A stretch of 64,000 nucleotides of DNA from NCBI GenBank assembly GCA_030427885.1, contig JAUICM010000001.1:620001-684000 (forward strand), read 5' to 3'. The position numbers and the translations under genes are program-made. The first letter of the stretch is position 1, and each line of letters begins with the position of its first letter. The DNA is from Rhodothermia bacterium (GTDB lineage: Bacteria; Bacteroidota; Rhodothermia; Balneolales; Balneolaceae). The notes under the pieces were generated by a model. It was not told the origin of the DNA. It did not search any database and was given only the letters and a program-made list of their open reading frames with translations. Below are positions 19,934 through 29,230 of this stretch, in pieces.

Positions 19934-20875
19934 ATGAAAATTCGGTTACTTCTTATTCTGTCTGTATTGATCTTTCTATCAGCCTGTAAAGATAATCCGT
20001 CCGGGTTTGATTCGGATCAGTTAAAAGACCTTGATGTGATAGCTCTTGCTAATAAAACACAGTTTCTGCCCGACTATGATAAAGATATCAGGGCAACTCT
20101 GTTCAACGCTTCCCCATTCCCGGTATATCTGAATAAGTCCGGATTCATTAAAATTCAACGGTTCATAGATGATGAGTGGACCGATGGTACTCCTACTGGA
20201 GTAAAAGGTTTATGGTATGATGCCAATGAAACTGATTCTTTCTATGAACTTAGTGTTGAGGAAAAACAGCAACTCGAGTTACTGTCTATCGAAAAAATAA
20301 TGGCAAACAAGCCCGGGACCTATCGCTTTGTACTTGATTATTGTTTAGTACCATATTCAGAAGCTGGAACATGCTCCGAAAAACCTCCTGTTGAAGAAAC
20401 GATCAATTACCAGTTCAGAATTGCTTCTGCAAGAGATGACTATTCCAATGTAGATTCAAGATTAAGAATACTTGATCTCGATATTACAACGGCCGATTCT
20501 GTGTATGATGTAAGCGAAAAGATCGTTCCTCTCCGCATCAGGAATAATTCCACCTTTCCGGTATATCTGAATGAACACCTTCCACTCTCCTATTTCGAGA
20601 GTTACAAAAATGATCACTGGATCTTTGGTTTGAATGATGATGAAGCTTCAGCAGGCTGGTCTTATCGTATCGAAACCAAAGACTACTACGTTTTGGAACA
20701 AGGCGAAGAGATCATTGTACGTCCCCTTAACATAGACAGCCATCTTAATAACAGACCAGGCAAATACCGGTTTAACTTCAAATTATGTCTGGACGAATGG
20801 GATGACCTTCTTTGTGAAGCCTATGTTCCCGATCAATTTAGTGCAGTAGCTACTTTCGAGATCAAAAGTGAATAA
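19934..20875 (+). CDS. Lipoprotein with two tandem beta domains
   Basis: 313 residues; lipobox LIFLSAC with lipidated Cys18. The mature part holds two related halves. TLFNASPFPVYLNKSGFIKI in the first (about 57-76) corresponds to RIRNNSTFPVYLNEHLPLSY in the second (about 202-221), each followed by a Trp-containing strand and a KPGTYRF/RPGKYRF motif about 70 residues later. This indicates an internal duplication of an immunoglobulin-like domain. No family is recognised. Free-standing between the phosphodiesterase gene and the cytochrome gene. Confidence 0.75.
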   Translation: MKIRLLLILSVLIFLSACKDNPSGFDSDQLKDLDVIALANKTQFLPDYDKDIRATLFNASPFPVYLNKSGFIKIQRFIDDEWTDGTPTGVKGLWYDANETDSFYELSVEEKQQLELLSIEKIMANKPGTYRFVLDYCLVPYSEAGTCSEKPPVEETINYQFRIASARDDYSNVDSRLRILDLDITTADSVYDVSEKIVPLRIRNNSTFPVYLNEHLPLSYFESYKNDHWIFGLNDDEASAGWSYRIETKDYYVLEQGEEIIVRPLNIDSHLNNRPGKYRFNFKLCLDEWDDLLCEAYVPDQFSAVATFEIKSE

Positions 20876-20936
20876 GGTGCATTCATTCCTTCTTCATATT
20901 TAAAAGCGATTCTTTCGGTAACTAATACTGAAAGTC

Positions 20937-21437
20937 ATGAAATACATTTCTTTTTTCGCCATGTCTCTGATGATTTGGTCCGGTTGTACAACAAATGAAC
21001 CAGAACAGAACACCGTCGAAGTATCATCACTCCATCAGTTGCCCGATCTTGATAAAGCAGAACAGTTACTAAATACAACCTGTTACGTCTGTCACAGCCC
21101 CACAGCAGGCGAAAATGCACGGATAGCTCCTCCAATGGAGGCCATAAAACGGCGTTATCAAATGGCTTACTCTTCTGAAGAAAATTTCGTTGAAGCAATT
21201 ACCTCGTTCACAGTAGATCCAAGTGAGGAGGCCAGTTTAATGCGTGGTGCAGTAGATAAATTTGGTGTGATGCCTGTTCAGAATTTCAAAGAAGAAGATA
21301 TGAGGGCCGTTGCAAAGTATATTTATCAAAATGATCTCCCGCAGCCGGAATGGTTTGAGGGTCATTTCAAACAGATGCATCCCGACAGCGGTATGAAAAT
21401 GCGAATGAGAAAAAGAAATATGATGGGAATGGATTAG
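20937..21437 (+). CDS. Lipoprotein c-type cytochrome
   Basis: 166 residues. The N-terminus reads as a lipoprotein signal (SLMIWSGC, Cys17). A single haem c site, CYVCH (49-53), is followed by a plausible axial Met112 in FGVMPVQNF, as in class I cytochromes c. The C-terminal 30 residues are Met/His/Arg-rich (HFKQMHPDSGMKMRMRKRN), which is unusual and could bind metal. Likely an electron carrier anchored at the membrane. No oxidase or dehydrogenase gene is adjacent, so its partner is unknown. Confidence 0.78.
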   Translation: MKYISFFAMSLMIWSGCTTNEPEQNTVEVSSLHQLPDLDKAEQLLNTTCYVCHSPTAGENARIAPPMEAIKRRYQMAYSSEENFVEAITSFTVDPSEEASLMRGAVDKFGVMPVQNFKEEDMRAVAKYIYQNDLPQPEWFEGHFKQMHPDSGMKMRMRKRNMMGMD

Positions 21438-21440
21438 GTG

Positions 21441-21944
21441 TCAGAGCGATCCCAATTCTTCGTACTCTATTTCAAATGCAAACCAATGATCCATTCTTTC
21501 TTTTAACTCGTAGAAAAGGTCGCTCATATCTTCTACCTCGTCTTCATCTACTTTGGCAAGACGTATCTTCAGAGCATCTTTCCTTAAGATCTCAATAGTA
21601 AACCATTCTTTCTGAACCAGTCCTTTCTCGACCATAGCCTTCCCCGAATTGAAGTTTGAGAACAGTATTTTATCGATCTCATCAAAGGAGATATCTCTTA
21701 TTCTGATCCTGAGATATCCAAAAATTCTCAGGTATTGCCTTAACCGATAGGTATCGGAATTGAATTCAAATTCATGCTTTGTGAATACTTTTATGATGAT
21801 CGCTGCTGCAAACATCCATAGGAACATCGCAAAGAAAAATCCGAGCAAAAGGCAGGCAAACAAAGCAATGAAATCGAGCAAAGTAAAACTCTCTTCAATA
21901 CTCAATTCCGTGATCTCGGATCTCTTTTTTATAAAATAGCGCAT
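21441..21944 (-). CDS. Small membrane protein, possible PH-like cytoplasmic domain
   Basis: 167 residues. One long hydrophobic hairpin at about 20-52 (LLDFIALFACLLLGFFFAMF then LWMFAAAIIIKVF) is followed by a charged beta-rich domain (FEFNSDTYRLRQYLRIFGYL; IRIRDISFDEIDKILFSNF), an arrangement like bacterial PH/YdbT-type proteins. It is divergent from 22032-22634, which has the same layout (hydrophobic hairpin, then a strand-rich domain with a RDLISIENAR segment). The pair may be related, but this is inferred from architecture only. Confidence 0.55.
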   Translation of the reverse strand: MRYFIKKRSEITELSIEESFTLLDFIALFACLLLGFFFAMFLWMFAAAIIIKVFTKHEFEFNSDTYRLRQYLRIFGYLRIRIRDISFDEIDKILFSNFNSGKAMVEKGLVQKEWFTIEILRKDALKIRLAKVDEDEVEDMSDLFYELKERMDHWFAFEIEYEELGSL

Positions 21945-22031
21945 GAAAGAATATATTTATAACATTCGAACAGACGAATGTTTTTAAGCTTAGATTCAAA
22001 ATTAATATTCTATCAATACAATCGGGGGAAC

Positions 22032-22634
22032 ATGTCGGAAAGAATCAGTGATATAACGGGTGGTGCCAGCGCTGTCCATTCTGAGAAGATCAGTGTGAAC
22101 AAGATCAGGTCCGATCATACTGAGATTTTTCTTAAAGCTGAAGGGTTTTCAGGAAAGATACTTGGGCTTATATTTTTTGCTTTATTCTGGAATGGCTTTC
22201 TGGTTGTGTGGACCACCATGGCTGCATCAGCTTCTTTTCTATTCGCGGCTTTCTCGATCCCTTTCTGGGCTGTAGGCTTGTTAATGCTCAGCGGTATTTT
22301 CACTTCAATCTTTGGAAAACAATGGGTCGAAATTAAAAGAGATGCGATCCTGATCCGCAAAAAAGTACTGTTCAGAACTGCAGAGCAAAGTATTCCATAC
22401 CGCGATCTTATATCCATCGAAAATGCCCGTCAGGTTGGTGGAAAAAAGACGGCAAAGCTGCTTACTTCAAGTTCAGCTGACAGCGGATTACTTTCTAAAA
22501 TCCCAACGATCTGCTACGACAAAACTGCCCTGAAAGAACTTATGTTTGCAGAACATCTCTCCAAAAACGATCAGGAATGGCTGGTAAACTATCTGAATGA
22601 ACAGATCACACCTTTGCTGAAGTTTGTACGGTGA
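22032..22634 (+). CDS. Membrane protein with hydrophobic hairpin and beta-rich domain
   Basis: 200 residues from ATG 22032, preceded by a GGGGG ribosome-binding stretch; the frame upstream to 21978 lacks one. Two transmembrane segments lie at about 44-95 (ILGLIFFALFWNGFLVVWTT, then AAFSIPFWAVGLLMLSGIF). After them comes WVEIKRDAILIRKKVLF and QSIPYRDLISIENAR, which looks like a PH-type domain. It overlaps nothing and ends one base before the convergent carboxylase gene. No family assigned. Confidence 0.6.
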   Translation: MSERISDITGGASAVHSEKISVNKIRSDHTEIFLKAEGFSGKILGLIFFALFWNGFLVVWTTMAASASFLFAAFSIPFWAVGLLMLSGIFTSIFGKQWVEIKRDAILIRKKVLFRTAEQSIPYRDLISIENARQVGGKKTAKLLTSSSADSGLLSKIPTICYDKTALKELMFAEHLSKNDQEWLVNYLNEQITPLLKFVR

Positions 22635-24266
22635 TCAAACCTGAATAACACCGGTTTTAAATTCGGGGATCTCAGGATTCAGGTCGGCACAGGCTATTGC
22701 ATTCGAAATGCGGTCTCTGGTCTCCACAGGATGTATGATCCCATCAACCCATAAATGAGACGCTGCATACCGAACATCAGTTTGTTTATTGTAACGCTCA
22801 GTGATCTCTTTCATGATCTTATCCTGATCCTCATCACTTATTTCCTCCCCTTTTTTCTTCATGGCTGAAATCTGGATCTGAGTGAGGGTCTTAGCGGCTG
22901 AGGCGCCGCTCATGACCGCAATATTAGCAGTCGGCCAGGCATACATGAAACGCGGATCGTACGCTCTGCCACACATAGCGTAATTACCTGCACCATAGCT
23001 GTTCCCAACTACGATCGTGATCTTTGGTACTGTACTGTTACTAACTGCATTTACCATTTTGGCTCCGTCTTTGATAATGCCTCCATGCTCGCTTCGTTTT
23101 CCAATCATGAAGCCGGTTACATCCTGCAGGAAGATCAGTGGTATCTTCTTTTGATTGCAGTTCATGATAAACCGGGCGGCTTTATCGGCACTGTCAGAAT
23201 AGATCACACCACCGATCTGCATTTCTCCTGACTTTGATTTCGATATCGTCCTTTGGTTTGCCACGATCCCCACACTCCATCCGTCGATCCTGGCATAGGT
23301 CGTGATAAGCGTTTGGCCATATCCCTTTTTGAATTCGGTGATACTTCCTTCATCAACAATACAATCCAGTACTTCATACATATCATAGGGAGCTGTGCGG
23401 GATTCCGGTACAATTGAGAAAATATCTGAAGCCGGCCTCACTGGATCTTTAGCTTCTTTTCGGTTGAAACCAGCTGTTTTGTATGGGCCCAGTTTATCCA
23501 CCAGATCCCGAATGGTGGCCAGACATTCTTGGTCATCCTTCATCTTATAATCTGTAACCCCACTGATCTCGGTATGTGTGGTTGCGCCACCAAGAGTCTC
23601 ATTATCAACAGATTCACCGATAGCAGCTTTCACGAGATAACTTCCGGCAAGAAATACACTCCCGGTACCGTCTACGATCAGGGCTTCATCACTCATAATT
23701 GGGAGATAAGCGCCACCTGCCACACAACTCCCCATAATAGCTGCGATCTGTGGAATTCCTTTGGCTGAGATCACTGCATTATTCCTGAACATGCGTCCGA
23801 AGTGATCCTTATCCGGGAATATCTGGTCCTGCATTGGCAGGAAAACCCCTGCTGAATCAACCAGGTAGATCAATGGGATATGATTTTCAATAGCGATCTC
23901 CTGAGCGCGAAGGTTCTTTTTTGCAGTTATCGGAAACCAGGCCCCGGCTTTTACTGTGGCGTCATTGGCCACGATCATACATTTCCTACCTGAAACAGTA
24001 CCAATTCCGGTGACCACTCCTCCTGCCGGACATCCTCCTTCTTCCTCATACATTTCGAAACCGGCCCATAGTCCGAGCTCATAAAATTCAGTGTTGCTAT
24101 CAGTAAGTTTTGCAATACGTTCGCGGGCTGTCAGTTTCCCTTTTTCATGTTCTCTTGCAATTCTTTTTTCCCCTCCTCCCTTTTTAATAGTTGCTTCCTG
24201 TTCCCGCATTTCTCCGATCAGATCATTCAACCAGTTACCGCTATTAATCTCTGATTTTGTCGCCAT
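22635..24266 (-). CDS. Acyl-CoA carboxylase, carboxyltransferase (beta) subunit
   Basis: Transfers CO2 from carboxybiotin to an acyl-CoA in branched-chain amino acid or propionyl-CoA metabolism. 543 residues with two crotonase-like halves: N-terminal KGKLTARERIAKLTDSNTEF, GTVSGRKCMIVANDATVKAG, IYLVDSAGVFLPMQDQ, and C-terminal IPLIFLQDVTGFMIGKRSE with GNSYGAGNYAMCGRAYDPRF. The spacing and the NLRAQEIAIEN motif favour the methylcrotonyl-CoA carboxylase type over propionyl-CoA carboxylase. No biotin-carboxylase subunit is adjacent. Substrate assignment is tentative. Confidence 0.9.
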   Translation of the reverse strand: MATKSEINSGNWLNDLIGEMREQEATIKKGGGEKRIAREHEKGKLTARERIAKLTDSNTEFYELGLWAGFEMYEEEGGCPAGGVVTGIGTVSGRKCMIVANDATVKAGAWFPITAKKNLRAQEIAIENHIPLIYLVDSAGVFLPMQDQIFPDKDHFGRMFRNNAVISAKGIPQIAAIMGSCVAGGAYLPIMSDEALIVDGTGSVFLAGSYLVKAAIGESVDNETLGGATTHTEISGVTDYKMKDDQECLATIRDLVDKLGPYKTAGFNRKEAKDPVRPASDIFSIVPESRTAPYDMYEVLDCIVDEGSITEFKKGYGQTLITTYARIDGWSVGIVANQRTISKSKSGEMQIGGVIYSDSADKAARFIMNCNQKKIPLIFLQDVTGFMIGKRSEHGGIIKDGAKMVNAVSNSTVPKITIVVGNSYGAGNYAMCGRAYDPRFMYAWPTANIAVMSGASAAKTLTQIQISAMKKKGEEISDEDQDKIMKEITERYNKQTDVRYAASHLWVDGIIHPVETRDRISNAIACADLNPEIPEFKTGVIQV

Positions 24267-24382
24267 AGGTAAGAACTCAATGTTTTTGTATAATAGTATC
24301 CAACAATTCTGCGTTTAAAATAGGAATAATATTTAGGTTCAAACAGCGATAATAAATCTGATACCACTCAAAATTCCGTGTC

Positions 24383-25756
24383 ATGCTAAAACGATCTTTA
24401 TCACTTATTGTATTTTTGCTAACAATAAGCCCCCTATTTGCTCAAAATATGGATTACATCAATCTGTTAAACAGAGCAAATACTCCCAGAATTTTCATTG
24501 ATGATTTCATTTATCCTTCCGAAGATGGAAAATCAAATCTCTCTATTTTCTTCAGATTTGATAATGATTTCCTTCCTTTTAAAAAGATCACGCCTTCAGA
24601 TAAAATAAAACCTCCTAAAGGATATCAGTTTTATACTATCACCAGACTCAATTCAGAGATCTTTGAAGGTAAAGGCTCAAAAAGAAATAGTAATAACATT
24701 GCGGTCAAATCCCGCGATGTTTGGATCGATACCCTTTACACAAAAACCTTTGAGGAAACAGAGTCTAAAGAGCAATATGCTTCGGGTTCACTCACCAATA
24801 AACTGGAATCCGGAAACTACCATTATGTATTGCAGCTGAGCTTGATGGACAACACAAATGAACGTAATTCCAGCAGAAATGAAGTGACTATTCCTGATTG
24901 GAAAGAAAAGAAAACCGGTGAGATCGTGTATGTAAGTGCTGTTAATGAAAGTGATACCGGTGTTGTTTTACCACTTATGAATTTGGAGGATAATGTATAC
25001 TTCGGCAAAGATTTCTACGCTGTAATCCGGATACCCCAATACTCTTCTTCTGAGAATTATACCATAAGCGTATCGAAAGCCAGAATTAGCCGAAACGACA
25101 CCACTGCAGGTGAATCTGTTTATACTTCTCCTATTAAAGCTGATGAAATTCATACTAATAGCTACCTGCAACTCAAGCATGGTGAAAACCCTTCATTCAA
25201 TCTCAAGTCAGGAAGTAATTTCACCTATGCCGTAGTTAAACTTCCTAATTCCACCTTTGACAACTCGGCGTATCTTTTGGAATTGAAAAAGTCCGGATCG
25301 GATCAAATACTCGCAAAAAAGACCTTCCGGTCATACTGGCAAAATATGCCTGCAAGCCTCTACAGCCTTGAAGTATCTATTGATATGATGAAATACATTG
25401 TATCAGAAAACCAATTGAGAGATCTGAAATCAGGAGACCGCAAGGAAAAGGAAAAGAAATTCAGAGAGTTCTGGTCCAGTAAAGACCCTACTCCTAAAAC
25501 GGTTTATAATGAACTTATGGCCGAATATTATCGCCGGATTGATTACTCTTTCAAAGAGTTCAGCAACCGGGGAAATTATGCAGGTCATGAAAGTGATCAG
25601 GGACAGGTTTATATCAAATATGGCCCACCTGAATCAAAAGAACGTAAGTTCCCAACAGATGGTAAAGTCCTTGAAGTCTGGAATTATCCAAACCGAAAGT
25701 TTGTATTCGAGGCCAGCACCGGATTTGGTGATTTTGTACTTTTAGGGACTGAATAA
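24383..25756 (+). CDS. Exported GWxTD-domain protein
   Basis: 457 residues with signal peptide (LSLIVFLLTISPLFA-QN). The C-terminal 110 residues match the GWxTD domain found in FCB-group bacteria: KFREFWSSKDPTP, a YYRRIDYSFKEF helix, then GHESDQGQVYIKYGPPE, and VLEVWNYPNRKFVF. The name-giving motif is altered here (GHESD in place of GWxTD). The central part is beta-rich. Function of the family is unknown. A strong hairpin separates it from pdxA. Confidence 0.8.
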   Translation: MLKRSLSLIVFLLTISPLFAQNMDYINLLNRANTPRIFIDDFIYPSEDGKSNLSIFFRFDNDFLPFKKITPSDKIKPPKGYQFYTITRLNSEIFEGKGSKRNSNNIAVKSRDVWIDTLYTKTFEETESKEQYASGSLTNKLESGNYHYVLQLSLMDNTNERNSSRNEVTIPDWKEKKTGEIVYVSAVNESDTGVVLPLMNLEDNVYFGKDFYAVIRIPQYSSSENYTISVSKARISRNDTTAGESVYTSPIKADEIHTNSYLQLKHGENPSFNLKSGSNFTYAVVKLPNSTFDNSAYLLELKKSGSDQILAKKTFRSYWQNMPASLYSLEVSIDMMKYIVSENQLRDLKSGDRKEKEKKFREFWSSKDPTPKTVYNELMAEYYRRIDYSFKEFSNRGNYAGHESDQGQVYIKYGPPESKERKFPTDGKVLEVWNYPNRKFVFEASTGFGDFVLLGTE

Positions 25757-25760
25757 AAAG

Positions 25761-25808
25761 CTGTGATTTCAGAAAGCTTGCCCTTACCTTTCCTTTTTGA
25801 AATCACAG
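25761..25808 (+). promoter_or_regulatory. 16-bp hairpin abutting the pdxA start codon
   Basis: CTGTGATTTCAGAAAG (25761-25776) pairs with CTTTTTGAAATCACAG (25793-25808) over 16 bp with one G-U and a 16-base loop. The 3' arm ends 3 bases before the ATG of pdxA and there is no T-run, so it is not an ordinary terminator. It could restrict ribosome access or mark an mRNA processing site. Function is inferred. Confidence 0.6.
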
Positions 25809-25811
25809 ACT

Positions 25812-26810
25812 ATGAATCCGAGAATTGGAATAACGATTGGCGATTTTAACGGGATCGGTCCTGAAATTATCTTAAAATTTCTTCATTCAACCGATCTGAA
25901 TACTTCCACCCCGGTGGTGATAGCGCCTCTTTCCGTACTCGAGCATTATTCGAAGCTGAGCGGTACTAAATCAGACCTTCATGTGATTCACGATATTTCT
26001 GATCTCAAAGAAGGCGTGGTAAATGTCTACGATAACTTCAGCGGAGATATTCTGATCACCCCTGGAAGCTTACTGGATGAAGTCAGTGGCAGGTATTCGA
26101 TGCACTCTATCACCACCGCTATCGAGCTCTGCCTTTCAAAAAGCATTCATGCTATGGTTACCGCACCCATCTCAAAAGAAGCAGTAAATCAGGCCGGATT
26201 TAAGATTCCCGGACATACCGAATACCTGGCGGAAAAAACAAATTCCCATAACTTTCTGATGATGCTGGTAAGCGGTAATCTGCGGGTAGCGCTGGTCACG
26301 ACCCACATTCCAATTTCAGATGTATCCAGAGAGATCACCAGTGATCATATTCTCAAGAAGCTGCATATCCTGAACAAGAGTCTTAAGAATGATTTTAAAA
26401 TAGACGAACCTAAAATTGCAGTTTTTGGATTGAATCCACATGCGGGCGATGGCGGAGTAATTGGGATGGAAGAGATCGATATCATATCTCCCGCACTTGA
26501 AACTGCCCGTTTTGAGGGAATAAAGGCTTCAGGACCTTTTCCTCCAGATGGATTCTTTGGTCGAAAACTCCACCTTGAATATGATGCCATTCTGGCTATG
26601 TACCACGATCAGGGGCTGGCTCCTTTTAAATTGTTATCCTTTGGAAAGGGAGTTAATTTTACCGCTGGTCTCCCGATCATACGAACGTCACCCGATCATG
26701 GTACCGCTTATAATATTGCGGGTCAGGGAATTGCAGATCCCTCTTCGTTTTCGGAGGCCTATAATCTTGCGTTGGAACTAACAAATAACAAGCATGAAGG
26801 CTCGGCATAA
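25812..26810 (+). CDS. pdxA: 4-hydroxythreonine-4-phosphate dehydrogenase PdxA
   Basis: NAD-dependent enzyme of the DXP-dependent pyridoxal phosphate pathway. 332 residues from ATG 25812 (MNPRIGITIGDFNGIGPEI); a TTG at 25797 would place the start within the hairpin. Family motifs: ITIGDFNGIGPE, VTAPISKEAVN, PGHTEYLAE, the metal-binding histidines in LVTTHIP, GLNPHAGDGG and AMYHDQGLAPFK, and TSPDHGTAYNIAG near the end. The 3' end overlaps the following methyltransferase gene by 17 bp. Confidence 0.94.
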   Translation: MNPRIGITIGDFNGIGPEIILKFLHSTDLNTSTPVVIAPLSVLEHYSKLSGTKSDLHVIHDISDLKEGVVNVYDNFSGDILITPGSLLDEVSGRYSMHSITTAIELCLSKSIHAMVTAPISKEAVNQAGFKIPGHTEYLAEKTNSHNFLMMLVSGNLRVALVTTHIPISDVSREITSDHILKKLHILNKSLKNDFKIDEPKIAVFGLNPHAGDGGVIGMEEIDIISPALETARFEGIKASGPFPPDGFFGRKLHLEYDAILAMYHDQGLAPFKLLSFGKGVNFTAGLPIIRTSPDHGTAYNIAGQGIADPSSFSEAYNLALELTNNKHEGSA

Positions 26811-27576
26811 GGAAATCTATACATCTCTGGCTCCGGTATACGATACACTGATGGCAGATGTGGATTACGAATCATGGGGAGATTTCATAGATGAGATCAT
26901 ACAAACCCATCACCACAATCCGATAGATATTCTGGAGCTGGCATGTGGTACAGGTTCTCTTTCTATTTCGCTGGCAGAACTTGAGTGCTATAATATCACC
27001 GGAACGGATCTTTCACCAGATATGATCGAGATAGCCCGAGATAAGGCATCGAAATTTGAAGTGGAGGCCGAGTTCTTCCCTATGAATTATCTGGACATCA
27101 GTTTCGAAAATAAATTCGACTGCATATTCACTGTGTTCGACAGTGTTAATTACTTAAGAGAAGAATCTGAACTTCTTACATTTCTTCAACGGACACATCG
27201 GTCACTCAGAACCGGCGGACTCCTGATCTTCGACTTCTCCACCCCGCGTAATTCAATGGAGTCGGTAGATTATTTGAATGAAAATGAAGGTGATACCGGA
27301 CAATTTCGATTTTACCGTACCAGCAGGTACGATGCCAAACAGAAGATCCATTACAATGAATTTGAAATTGAAGAGCTGGACCCGAAAACTGGAAAAGTGA
27401 TCAATACTTTTTTTGAGCAACACAAACAAAGAGCATATTCTCTCTCAGAAGTACTGTCAATTGTGGAACAAAGCCCCTATCATCTGGTTGCAAAATATGA
27501 CGGCTTTGATTTGATCGATGCCACCGAAAACAGTGCACGTGTAACCATGGTACTTAGATGTCAGACACCACAGTAA
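26794..27576 (+). CDS. Class I SAM-dependent methyltransferase
   Basis: 260 residues. Motif I ELACGTGSLSISLAE (about 49-63), motif II TGTDLSPDMIEIA (about 70-82), and FDCIFTVFDSVNYL (about 109-122) define a Rossmann methyltransferase of the Methyltransf_25 type. The N-terminal segment KEIYTSLAPVYDTLMADVDY is typical of small-molecule methyltransferases. It overlaps pdxA by 17 bp upstream and ftsE by 19 bp downstream, so the three genes are a translationally coupled operon. Substrate unknown. Confidence 0.83.
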   Translation: MKARHKEIYTSLAPVYDTLMADVDYESWGDFIDEIIQTHHHNPIDILELACGTGSLSISLAELECYNITGTDLSPDMIEIARDKASKFEVEAEFFPMNYLDISFENKFDCIFTVFDSVNYLREESELLTFLQRTHRSLRTGGLLIFDFSTPRNSMESVDYLNENEGDTGQFRFYRTSRYDAKQKIHYNEFEIEELDPKTGKVINTFFEQHKQRAYSLSEVLSIVEQSPYHLVAKYDGFDLIDATENSARVTMVLRCQTPQ

Positions 27577-28268
27577 TAGAACTTAGTAATGTTTCTCTCA
27601 GCTACGATGCCCGCCCTATTCTTTCGAATGTAAACCTAAAGGTGCGCAACGGTGAGTTTGTCTATCTGATCGGACCAACCGGTATTGGAAAGAGTTCTAT
27701 TCTTAAATTATTGTACCGTGATGTGGTACCTGATACCGGTGCTGTTCGGGTAACTGAATTTCCTGTTAATAAGATCAGTATGAAGCAGGTTCCGATGCTT
27801 CGCCGGAGAATGGGAATTGTTTTCCAGGATTTCCAGCTGTTGGATGATCGTAACGTATACGATAATGTGGCCTTTGCACTTCAGGTTACCGGCGAAAAGC
27901 CAAAATTTATCAAACAGAGGGTATTGGAGGTTCTGGGATTGGTTGGACTCAGCCATCGCAGAAAGAACATGCCTTCGGATCTCTCTGGTGGTGAGCAGCA
28001 GCGTGTGGTCATCGCACGGGCACTTGCCAATGAACCCCGTATTCTGCTGGCAGATGAGCCTACCGGAAACCTCGATCCCAAAGCAACGCAGGACATCATG
28101 GAGATCCTTAAGCAGATCAACAACCGGGGAACTGCTGTTCTGATGGTTACTCACGATTATGCGATCGTGAAAAGATACCCATTCCGTACTGTTCGATTGA
28201 TCGATGGTCAGATCCAGGATCTGGCCTGGAAAGGTGATAAACTGGTTCCTATCAAAAGCCCTGTTTAA
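27558..28268 (+). CDS. ftsE: Cell-division ATP-binding protein FtsE
   Basis: ABC ATPase partner of the membrane protein FtsX, which controls cell-wall hydrolases at division. 236 residues: Walker [10 protein letters not shown] (about 36-44), Q-loop FQDFQLL, signature [10 protein letters not shown], Walker [13 protein letters not shown], and H-loop VTHD. The spacing and the [19 protein letters not shown] stretch are FtsE-like rather than LolD-like. No ftsX follows; queG comes next, 14 bp downstream, so ftsX must lie elsewhere, which is common in this group. Confidence 0.86.
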   Translation: MSDTTVIELSNVSLSYDARPILSNVNLKVRNGEFVYLIGPTGIGKSSILKLLYRDVVPDTGAVRVTEFPVNKISMKQVPMLRRRMGIVFQDFQLLDDRNVYDNVAFALQVTGEKPKFIKQRVLEVLGLVGLSHRRKNMPSDLSGGEQQRVVIARALANEPRILLADEPTGNLDPKATQDIMEILKQINNRGTAVLMVTHDYAIVKRYPFRTVRLIDGQIQDLAWKGDKLVPIKSPV

Positions 28269-28282
28269 ATTGTTTCATCATT

Positions 28283-29230
28283 ATGATGAACAAGCAAACC
28301 TATACTTCTCTTATCAGAAACCACGCCCTTTCACTCGGTTTCGATGCCTGTGGCTTTGCTAAAGCCGGTCGTCTGGATGAAGATGCCAGAAGACTTGAAC
28401 AATGGCTATCTGAAGACCGACATGGAACCATGGGCTGGTTAGCCAACAACTTTGAAAAACGAGTTAATCCTACCCTGCTTGTTCCGGGTTCTAAAACCGT
28501 CGTTTCTTTGTTGGCTAGTTATCATCATCCGTCGCATAACTCCCAGATCGGAATAACCGATCAGCCGGTAATTGCAAAATATGCTCAGGGACGTGACTAC
28601 CATAAAGTCCTCAAAAAGAAGTTAAAAGAACTATTTTCGTTTACGGATGATCTGCTTGGAGGAATTTCGGGGCGTTATTTTGTGGATTCCGCACCGGTAC
28701 TCGATAAAGCCTGGGCAGTAAAAGCCGGACTCGGGTGGGTTGGCAAGAATTCAAATATTTTGAACAAGAACCTCGGTTCCTATTTCTTTATCGCCGAAAT
28801 GATCATTGATGCAGAACTCGAATATGATACTCCGACAACCGATCATTGTGGGACTTGCACGCAATGTCTTGACGCCTGCCCTACGGATGCGATCTATGAG
28901 CCATATAAGGTAGATGCTACTAAATGCATCTCTTACCTCACAATTGAGCATAAAGGAGCTATCGACCAACAATACCATACCGATATGAAAAACTGGGTGT
29001 TCGGGTGTGATATATGTCAGGATGTGTGTCCCTGGAACAGCAAAGCAAAATTAGCACAGTTGGCTGATCTTCATCCAAGAAACAAAGTCACAGAGAAAGA
29101 TCTGAAAGATTTTGAGGAACTGAATGAGGAATCCTTTAACAAACTATTTGAAGGAAGTGCCGTCAGGCGAACTAAGTTTGAGGGGTTTAGCAGAAACCTG
29201 AAGATCGTAAAAAACAATATTGAACATTGA
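28283..29230 (+). CDS. queG: Epoxyqueuosine reductase QueG
   Basis: Cobalamin- and Fe-S-dependent enzyme that reduces epoxyqueuosine to queuosine in tRNA. 315 residues with the characteristic N-terminal domain (HALSLGFDACGFAKAG; HGTMGWLANNFEKRVNP), the FVDSAPVLDKAWAVKAGLGW motif, and two 4Fe-4S sets: CGTCTQCLDACP and CDICQDVCPW. The start could be ATG 28283 or 28286. The stop overlaps an inverted repeat at 29221-29258. Together with the DUF3524 enzyme at 10.3 kb it points to queuosine, possibly glycosylated, in this organism. Confidence 0.93.
   Translation: MMNKQTYTSLIRNHALSLGFDACGFAKAGRLDEDARRLEQWLSEDRHGTMGWLANNFEKRVNPTLLVPGSKTVVSLLASYHHPSHNSQIGITDQPVIAKYAQGRDYHKVLKKKLKELFSFTDDLLGGISGRYFVDSAPVLDKAWAVKAGLGWVGKNSNILNKNLGSYFFIAEMIIDAELEYDTPTTDHCGTCTQCLDACPTDAIYEPYKVDATKCISYLTIEHKGAIDQQYHTDMKNWVFGCDICQDVCPWNSKAKLAQLADLHPRNKVTEKDLKDFEELNEESFNKLFEGSAVRRTKFEGFSRNLKIVKNNIEH

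Noticed and set aside
25757-25811. Riboswitch upstream of pdxA
   Set aside because: Only a single simple hairpin is present; no conserved multi-helix ligand-binding core is visible.
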